NCBI GenBank assembly: GCA_015767355.1 | Contig: JADWMH010000065.1 | Location: 1-10,131 of the forward strand | Source: Gammaproteobacteria bacterium | Lineage (GTDB): Bacteria > Pseudomonadota > Gammaproteobacteria > Chromatiales > Chromatiaceae | Reading direction: 5' to 3' | DNA length: 10,131 nucleotides | Shown: in pieces, positions 6,553 to 10,131 of the stretch | How the letters are laid out: every line of letters starts with the position of its first letter | How positions within the stretch are numbered: position 1 is the stretch's first letter | The notes under the pieces: generated by a model | Databases searched by the model: none | What the model saw: the letters and a program-made list of their open reading frames with translations, nothing else | What the model was told of the DNA's origin: nothing | Made by a program: the position numbers and the translations under genes

Positions 6553-7674
6553 ATGACCAAACATATCGGTATCCTTACGGCGGGCGGAGACAGTCCGGGC
6601 CTGAATGCCGCCATACGCGGCGTGGGAAAGGCGGCACAAAGCTACTACGACATGCAGATTATCGGCTTTCGCGATGGTTTTCGCGGTCTGGTCGAGAATC
6701 GCACCATGGCGCTGGACGGCGCTGTATTGTCAGATATTCTCACCCGTGGCGGCACCATACTGGGTACCGGACGTGACAAGCCGAATCGCATGATGGTGGG
6801 TGGCAAAAGCATGGACATGACCGATGTTATTGTCGAGAACTACCATGCGCGGCATCTGGATGCACTGGTGTGTCTGGGCGGCGGCGGTACACAAAAAAAT
6901 GCGCTGCTGCTCAAGCAGAAGGGGCTGAATGTGATTACCCTGCCCAAGACCATCGACAACGATGTATGGGGTACCGATGTCACCTTTGGTTATGACACTG
7001 CGCTGGGTATTGCAACAGATGCGATTGACCGCCTGCACAGCACAGCGCACAGCCACCATCGCATTATCGTAGCCGAGATCATGGGGCACAGGTCGGGCTG
7101 GCTGGCTCTGGGGGCAGGCATTGCCGGCGGCGCCGATGTCATTCTGATTCCGGAGATCGCCTATGATGTCGAGCGTATCGCCGAGGCCATTCGCATGCGT
7201 GTGCGCAGCGGCAAAAATTTCAGCATCGTTGCCGTCTCGGAGGGCGCCATGCCGATTGGTGTTGCCGAAAAATTTCACGAGGCAGATGCGATCAAGCGTG
7301 CTCCGAAGAGCAAGAAAGAGAAAAAAGAGGCGAAAAAGGTGTTGGCGCAGATCGAGCGTGAACATATCGATAACACCCTCTCTCTCTCTGGCAGTCTGGA
7401 GGAGTTGACCGGTCTGGAGTCACGCATCACCATCCTTGGCCACCTGCAGCGAGGCGGCACGCCTTCAGCGGCAGACCGGATTCTGGCGACCCGTCTCGGC
7501 ACTGCCTGCGCGGACCTGGTCGACGCGGAAAACTATGGCGTGATGCTGGCTGCCAGGGGCGAGGAGGCTGTCGCGATTCCACTGGAAGAGGTGGCTGGCA
7601 AGAAAAACCTTGTTCCGCCTGACCACGCATGGGTCGAGAGCGCCCGCCGCGTCGGTACAAGTTTTGGGGACTAA
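6553..7674 (+). CDS. pfkA: 6-phosphofructokinase (PfkA family, mixed-substrate type)
   Basis: Phosphorylates fructose 6-phosphate to the 1,6-bisphosphate in the cytosol, using ATP or pyrophosphate. The 373 residues start at ATG 6553, which follows a perfect AAGGAG with a 6-base spacer. Key motifs: GGDSPGLNAAIRG (11-23), GTGRDKP (71-77), GGGGT (109-113), PKTIDND (131-137, catalytic Asp135), EIMGHRSGW, EGAMP and GHLQRGGTPSAADR. The donor-site residues are unusual. The position matching E. coli Asp103 is Gly111, that matching Gly104 is Gly112 (ATP-like), and that matching Gly124 is Lys132 (typical of pyrophosphate or actinobacterial-type enzymes). The donor therefore cannot be read with confidence. 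A lysine- and glutamate-rich insert (KSKKEKKEAKK) lies at about 258-268. It is 47 bp downstream of rarA and may share its transcript. Confidence 0.93.
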   Translation: MTKHIGILTAGGDSPGLNAAIRGVGKAAQSYYDMQIIGFRDGFRGLVENRTMALDGAVLSDILTRGGTILGTGRDKPNRMMVGGKSMDMTDVIVENYHARHLDALVCLGGGGTQKNALLLKQKGLNVITLPKTIDNDVWGTDVTFGYDTALGIATDAIDRLHSTAHSHHRIIVAEIMGHRSGWLALGAGIAGGADVILIPEIAYDVERIAEAIRMRVRSGKNFSIVAVSEGAMPIGVAEKFHEADAIKRAPKSKKEKKEAKKVLAQIEREHIDNTLSLSGSLEELTGLESRITILGHLQRGGTPSAADRILATRLGTACADLVDAENYGVMLAARGEEAVAIPLEEVAGKKNLVPPDHAWVESARRVGTSFGD

Positions 7675-7693
7675 CCCGGTTAACGAGGTGGAT

Positions 7694-7882
7694 ATGGCAT
7701 CTTTACGATTGACCGCCAAAATTTATCGACAGAATCCTGATGAAAATCAGTGCTTTTCTCAGACATCGCAAGCCCTCCGTGGTTATTGAGACGAAGCAGT
7801 TGAAAATGATGAGGAGATCTTTCTTAAAACAGCATTCCCAAGCAGAAAGGCAGCCAAGGAATACCTTGGAGGAAAATCATGA
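7694..7882 (+). pseudogene. Broken small ORF upstream of the antitoxin, probable toxin remnant
   Basis: ATG 7694 is preceded by GAGG at a 5-base spacing. The frame runs MASLRLTAKIYRQNPDENQC... to an in-frame TGA at 7787-7789, then reopens as DEAVENDEEIFLKTAFPSRK... and ends at TGA 7880-7882. That final stop overlaps the antitoxin ATG by 4 bases (ATGA), the arrangement of translationally coupled toxin–antitoxin pairs. At 61 sense codons it is shorter than most type II toxins, so a deletion as well as a nonsense change is possible. I do not recognise the family. Alternatives are a short 31-residue leader peptide followed by non-coding sequence, or TGA readthrough, which is unlikely. Confidence 0.4.
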
Positions 7883-8181
7883 ATCGCATTAAGTTGGATA
7901 AAGAAGAACAAGAAATTCTCGAGGCTTATGAATCTGGTGAATTGAAGTCTGTGCTGAACCCGAGACGCAGGAAATTAATTGAAGAGTCCGCAGCGCAAAT
8001 GTCCAGGAAGGATAAAAGAATTAACATAAGGCTCTCAGGCAGAGATTTAAATGCAATACAGCGCCGTGCTATGGAAGAAGGAATTCCGTATCAAACTCTT
8101 GTGTCGAGTGTCCTTCATAAGTATGTGTCTGGAACTTTGTACGATATCACAGCTAACAAAGCTATAAACTCGGACAGTTAA
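7879..8181 (+). CDS. CopG/ribbon-helix-helix-like type II antitoxin
   Basis: A 100-residue basic protein. Its central block, KRINIRLSGRDLNAIQRRA followed by MEEGIPYQTLVSSVLHKYVSG (about 46-85), is the pattern of a large family annotated as CopG-like antitoxins: a β-strand, then two helices, giving DNA binding as a dimer and repression of the operon. The N-terminal LDKEEQEILEAYESGELKSV is typical of the same family and may contact the toxin. The start has a perfect GGAGG with a 6-base spacer. The expected partner just upstream is broken, so this may be an orphan antitoxin. The last nine residues (92-100) are encoded inside the attC-like hairpin and are probably not conserved. Base composition is more AT-rich than the neighbouring genes, consistent with transfer. 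Confidence 0.82.
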   Translation: MNRIKLDKEEQEILEAYESGELKSVLNPRRRKLIEESAAQMSRKDKRINIRLSGRDLNAIQRRAMEEGIPYQTLVSSVLHKYVSGTLYDITANKAINSDS

Positions 8182-8301
8182 AAGCGTCGCTTCGCTACTC
8201 TACACTCTGGGTATCATCTCAGCGCAGACTCGATTAATACACGGACTTTTTGAGAAGATACCACTCTGGCTTTTAACTGCTGGTTATGGCGGGCGTTATC
8301 G
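8151..8301 (+). other. attC-like recombination site (59-base-element type)
   Basis: The left core AGCTAAC (8151-8157) and right core GTTATCG (8295-8301) frame an imperfect palindrome of about 150 bp. An 11-bp perfect stem joins CAGTTAAAAGC (8175-8185) to its complement (8269-8279). An inner stem joins GGTATCATCTCA (8210-8221) to 8251-8262 with one mismatch. Between cores and stems, ATAA pairs with TTAT. The end GGCGGGCGTTA (8288-8298) is identical to the end of Vibrio cholerae VCR sites as I recall them, and the left side (TAACAAAGC) resembles the VCR start. The outer bases of both cores deviate from the RYYYAAC/GTTRRRY consensus, so activity is uncertain. Confidence 0.55.
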
Positions 8302-8403
8302 ATCCATCAATGATTACAATGGAGAAAGCCCCGTCATTCATAGCCTCAACTTATGAGATAACAATATTTTAGGAATCGGCAGTTTCTCAAAGCAGGTCAA
8401 CCC

Positions 8404-8428
8404 AACTCTCTCACTTTGAGAGAGAGTT
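8404..8428 (-). terminator. Hairpin downstream of dsrE2 (repeat-type, possible terminator)
   Basis: AACTCTCTC (8404-8412) pairs with GAGAGAGTT (8420-8428) around a 7-base loop, about 15 bases past the dsrE2 stop on the minus strand. It resembles the common CTCTC...GAGAG intergenic repeat. On the minus strand no T-run follows, so it is more likely an mRNA-stabilising 3' hairpin or a weak terminator. The rest of 8302-8442, between the attC-like site and dsrE2, shows no gene beyond an unsupported 20-codon ORF at 8311. Confidence 0.45.
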
Positions 8429-8442
8429 AAGGCGAGGGTCTC

Positions 8443-9066
8443 CTACACAAACAGCGTTACATCCGATTTCTGCGCCGTCGGCAGAAAACTGGCCGCTCCG
8501 ATCCAGTCGTCGACTTCAGGGATAAATTCATCCTGATTCATATTGAAGAGATCGACGGTCATCTGGCAGCCGATCAGTTTCACGTCAGCCTCCAGGCACA
8601 GCGAACGCAACTCGCCGATTGACGCCACGCCCTTGTTGTTGAGGCTCTTTTTCATCATCCCGGTTGCCATCTTCTCGAATCCTGGAATTCCCGCCATCAC
8701 CAGGTTGGGAATCTTGATATCCATTTTCTGCAGCCATTCGGGTCCTACTGGCATTTTCATCGGCATGGCGGGGTTGCCGAGCGGGCTGATTTCAAGATCA
8801 AGATCTTTTTTCAGCAGGGTGAGGCCATAGAAGGTAAAGAACACCGAAACATCCCAGCCAAGGGCTGCTGCTGTCGCCGCCAGGATGAAGGGCGGGTAGG
8901 CCATGTCCAGGGTTCCCTTGGTCGAGATAATCGACATGGATGGGATATGATCCGCCTCGATTTGCGCCATGCGCTCATCAAAGCGTTGATCAAACAACCT
9001 CTGAAAAGCGGCCTGATCAAGTTCCGGCGTCATTTGATGTGATAGTTGTTGTGCAGTTGCATTCAT
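8443..9066 (-). CDS. dsrE2: DsrE2-type sulfur carrier protein (DsrE/DsrF-like family)
   Basis: A 207-residue member of the DsrE/F/H superfamily, of the DsrE2 branch that passes sulfane sulfur as cysteine persulfide together with TusA and rhodaneses. An N-terminal extension (1-42) precedes a core beginning MSIISTKGTLDMAYPPFILA. A hydrophobic stretch at about 57-84 may attach the protein to the membrane. Two cysteines in the family's conserved region, Cys157 (RSLCLEADV) and Cys167 (LIGCQMTVDLF), are the expected sulfur-binding residues. The start ATG 9066 has AGGAG 6 bases upstream. It lies 222 bp downstream of tusA on the same strand, and such tusA–dsrE2 pairs are common in sulfur-oxidising bacteria. 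The spacer holds several hairpins that could uncouple expression of the two genes. Confidence 0.92.
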   Translation of the reverse strand: MNATAQQLSHQMTPELDQAAFQRLFDQRFDERMAQIEADHIPSMSIISTKGTLDMAYPPFILAATAAALGWDVSVFFTFYGLTLLKKDLDLEISPLGNPAMPMKMPVGPEWLQKMDIKIPNLVMAGIPGFEKMATGMMKKSLNNKGVASIGELRSLCLEADVKLIGCQMTVDLFNMNQDEFIPEVDDWIGAASFLPTAQKSDVTLFV

Positions 9067-9089
9067 GTCGTACTCCTGTGAATTGTTTA

Positions 9090-9117
9090 CCAGGGAATCT
9101 CTTAAATATCTCCCTGG
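9090..9117. repeat. Small inverted repeat in the dsrE2 leader
   Basis: CCAGGGA (9090-9096) pairs perfectly with TCCCTGG (9111-9117) around a 14-base AT-rich loop. On the minus strand it sits about 13 bases upstream of the dsrE2 ribosome binding site, so it could influence translation or mark a transcript end. Confidence 0.45.
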
Positions 9118-9127
9118 GATGGGGGTT

Positions 9128-9184
9128 CGGGGGAAGGGTCAGCTGGAAGTCAGCTAAAGTCATTGGAATTGAGCCCTTCCCCCG
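9128..9184. repeat. Long-looped hairpin between tusA and dsrE2
   Basis: CGGGGGAAGGG (9128-9138) matches its perfect complement at 9174-9184 (11 bp). Inside the loop lies the direct repeat GTCAGCT (9139-9145 without its first G, and 9150-9156), around a near-palindromic AGCTGGAAGTCAGCT core. No ORF is supported here. It may be a repeat element or an RNA processing or stability structure in the tusA–dsrE2 transcript. Confidence 0.6.
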
Positions 9185-9204
9185 TAGAAAAACTTGTGGG
9201 GATG

Positions 9205-9283
9205 CTCTGGTCGAGTCGCGAAGCTTCCGCTCCCAGCTCACACCCCCACCTACATTCATGTAGGCGAAGCGACTTGATCAGAG
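9205..9283. repeat. Imperfect inverted repeat with internal hairpin just after tusA
   Basis: Fifteen-base arms, 9205-9219 and 9269-9283, are complementary with two mismatches (CTCTGGTCGAGTCGC against GCGACTTGATCAGAG). Inside is a tight hairpin CCTACAT-TC-ATGTAGG (9249-9264), and GCGAAGC occurs near both arms. On the minus strand it begins 5 bases after the tusA stop, where a terminator or attenuator between tusA and dsrE2 would lie; there is no U-run. Confidence 0.55.
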
Positions 9284-9288
9284 TTTCC

Positions 9289-9525
9289 TCAGGGTTTGCG
9301 AATTACGAATTTGAATTCGCCATCCCCATTCGATGCCGAAAGCAGTTCATTGCCGGTCTGACTGCAGAAAGATTCAATATCTTTGACTGATCCGGGGTCT
9401 GTTGATTGCACAAGCAGTGTTTCGCCGCTTGCCATAGTCGTGAGGGCTTTTCTGGTGCGCAGAATTGGCAGCGGACAGTTGAGTCCGCGTGCGTCCAGAG
9501 TCGTTGTTGGTGCTGCTGTGGTCAT
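9289..9525 (-). CDS. tusA: TusA-family sulfurtransferase/sulfur carrier
   Basis: A 78-residue cytosolic sulfur carrier. The family signature is complete: LDARGLNCPLPILRTRKAL (10-28), with the persulfide-bearing Cys17 in the CPxP motif, then GETLLVQSTDPGSVKDIESF and a C-terminal FKFVIRKP strand. TusA accepts sulfur from a desulfurase or rhodanese and passes it on. Beside dsrE2 it is more likely part of sulfur oxidation or persulfide trafficking than of tRNA 2-thiouridine synthesis, though both remain possible. ATG 9525 is preceded by GGAG 7 bases upstream. The leader carries an 8-bp hairpin and a palindromic operator-like site, and a TetR-type regulator gene lies immediately upstream on the same strand. 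Confidence 0.96.
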   Translation of the reverse strand: MTTAAPTTTLDARGLNCPLPILRTRKALTTMASGETLLVQSTDPGSVKDIESFCSQTGNELLSASNGDGEFKFVIRKP

Positions 9526-9546
9526 GATAGATCTCCACTAATGCTG

Positions 9547-9569
9547 AAACTCTGCATGTATCAGAGTTT
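9547..9569. promoter_or_regulatory. Perfect 8-bp inverted repeat in the tusA leader
   Basis: AAACTCTG (9547-9554) pairs with CAGAGTTT (9562-9569) around a 7-base loop. It lies between the operator-like site and the tusA ribosome binding site, so it would be in the 5' untranslated region or act as a second operator. There is no U-tract. Confidence 0.5.
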
Positions 9570-9574
9570 GTTGG

Positions 9575-9603
9575 TATGCCGAACAAAATGACCGGTCGGT
9601 CAA
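9575..9603 (-). promoter_or_regulatory. Candidate tusA promoter overlapping the operator
   Basis: On the minus strand TTGACC (9603-9598) is a 5-of-6 match to the sigma-70 -35 consensus and coincides with the right half of the palindrome. The -10 element is weak: GGCATA at 17-base or GCATAC at 18-base spacing. Occupancy of the palindrome would block polymerase. Only the -35 is convincing. Confidence 0.35.
9589..9602. promoter_or_regulatory. TetR/NemR-type operator palindrome upstream of tusA
   Basis: TGACCGGTCGGTCA is a near-perfect 14-bp palindrome with GACC-N4-GGTC half-sites, the form of site bound by NemR-like TetR repressors (resemblance from memory). It lies 64 bases upstream of the tusA start and 39 bases downstream of the regulator's stop codon, so the most direct reading is repression of tusA–dsrE2 by the adjacent regulator. 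Confidence 0.6.
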
Positions 9604-9647
9604 GTGTTATGGCGGATAAAGTGATCAATAAATCGTGTTAGTCGGCT

Positions 9648-10131
9648 TTATATGGAACCTGTTTCGATGCGTATGCTTTTGATGGCCTTGCCCAGCCGGT
9701 GGATGACATCGGGGTTGTTTTGTGTCTTTGCCAGCAGGATCAGCCCTTCGAGATAGGCGAGCATCGCCTCAGAGCTGTTTTCACTATCCAGTGGCTCGAT
9801 GCTGCATTCGGCAACTGCTTCGTCCAGCGTCTCCATGATGCGTTTTTTCGCCATGATGAAAACCGCGTTTAACTTGGCGCGCAGGATCTCATCCTGGGTG
9901 CTGATCTCCAGCGCAAGGTTGCCGAACAGGCAGCCGGGCAGATGTCCCTGAATATCCCTGGCGGCCTTCTGCCAGAAATAGGCGGCATCGATCAGATAAT
10001 CGAAACGTTCCATGGGCGGCAGTTTGGGGTCAAATGCCTCGGCAATAAAGCCTGTAGCCCAGTCATCGGCGAACTCCTCGATGACGGCTATCGCCAGATC
10101 GCGTTTGGAGGGAAAAAAGTGGTAGAAGCTC
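9648..10131 (-). CDS. TetR-family regulator, NemR-like (5' end beyond the window)
   Basis: A transcriptional repressor; 160 C-terminal residues are visible and roughly the first 30-45 lie outside. The first visible residues, SFYHFFPSKRDL, are the end of the TetR helix-turn-helix (recognition helix and helix 4). The ligand domain contains GHLPGCLFGNLALEIS, aligned with the GCLTVKLS segment of E. coli NemR that holds its redox Cys106 (here codon 9930-9932). LLAKTQ aligns with LQAKIS, which holds NemR Lys175 (here codon 9726-9728). The spacing of the two, 68 residues, is close to NemR's 69. NemR senses electrophiles and reactive chlorine through that Cys–Lys pair. It lies upstream of tusA in the same orientation with an operator-like palindrome between. 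The ligand is inferred, not shown, and the in-frame ATG at 10013 is internal. Confidence 0.9.
   Translation of the reverse strand, partial: SFYHFFPSKRDLAIAVIEEFADDWATGFIAEAFDPKLPPMERFDYLIDAAYFWQKAARDIQGHLPGCLFGNLALEISTQDEILRAKLNAVFIMAKKRIMETLDEAVAECSIEPLDSENSSEAMLAYLEGLILLAKTQNNPDVIHRLGKAIKSIRIETGSI

Larger units (their letters stand above)
7680..8295 (+). mobile_element. Candidate single integron gene cassette carrying a toxin–antitoxin remnant
   Basis: A core site GTTAACG (7679-7685) lies just after the phosphofructokinase stop and another, GTTATCG, at 8295-8301 ends an attC-like hairpin. Cutting each after its G gives a 616-bp unit with its ORFs in the + direction and the recombination site at the 3' end, exactly as in an integron cassette. 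Rejoining the flanks gives ...CCCGG|TTATCGATCC, a plausible secondary (G-TT) target. No integron integrase or second attC is in the window, so this would be a stray cassette or the relic of one. It is an inference from the layout. Confidence 0.5.

Noticed and set aside
7879..8181. Naming the antitoxin BrnA or another specific family
   Set aside because: The motif matches a broad CopG-like antitoxin group, but the partner is broken and unrecognised, so no specific name can be supported.
8175..8279. The 11-bp inverted repeats read as a stand-alone 105-bp MITE
   Set aside because: No target-site duplication is seen, and the arms fit better as inner stems of the larger attC-like site whose cores lie outside them at 8151 and 8295.
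8311..8373. 20-codon ORF (MITMEKAPSF...) downstream of the attC-like site
   Set aside because: No ribosome binding site, no similarity I can recognise, and a length expected by chance.

Overview
The window most likely comes from a gammaproteobacterium with sulfur metabolism, perhaps of the Chromatiales type; the taxon is an inference. The grounds are the gene order aat–trxB–ftsK–lolA–rarA, which matches the conserved enterobacterial/gammaproteobacterial order apart from missing intervening genes, and a TusA–DsrE2 sulfur-carrier pair on the right.

Layout. On the left, trxB and aat run on the minus strand. A gap of about 320 bp holding an 86-bp double-palindromic repeat separates them from the plus-strand run ftsK, lolA, rarA and a phosphofructokinase gene. 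FtsK translocates DNA during chromosome segregation, LolA carries lipoproteins across the periplasm and RarA acts at stalled replication forks. The phosphofructokinase has an unusual active-site signature. The 5' end of lolA is odd: a 62-bp palindromic repeat lies between an apparent original start codon and the hydrophobic core of the signal peptide, and removing it in silico restores a textbook signal peptide.

Downstream of the phosphofructokinase gene is a segment of about 616 bp with the hallmarks of a single integron gene cassette at a non-integron site. It has GTT core sites at both ends, a broken small ORF (probably the toxin partner), an intact ribbon-helix-helix-type antitoxin, and a long imperfect-hairpin attC-like site whose 3' end closely resembles Vibrio VCR repeats. 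No integrase gene is visible.

On the right, three minus-strand genes form a likely regulatory and functional unit: a TetR-family regulator (5' end outside the window), tusA and dsrE2. The regulator keeps the cysteine and lysine that in E. coli NemR form the redox switch. A GACC-N4-GGTC palindrome, the type of site such regulators bind, overlaps a -35-like sequence just upstream of tusA. This suggests redox or reactive-sulfur control of a persulfide relay.

Short palindromic repeats of several different families lie at almost every gene boundary (799-858, 1974-2059, 4532-4593, 6511-6538, 8404-8428, 9128-9184, 9205-9283), often right next to start codons. No rRNA, tRNA, CRISPR array or transposase gene was seen.
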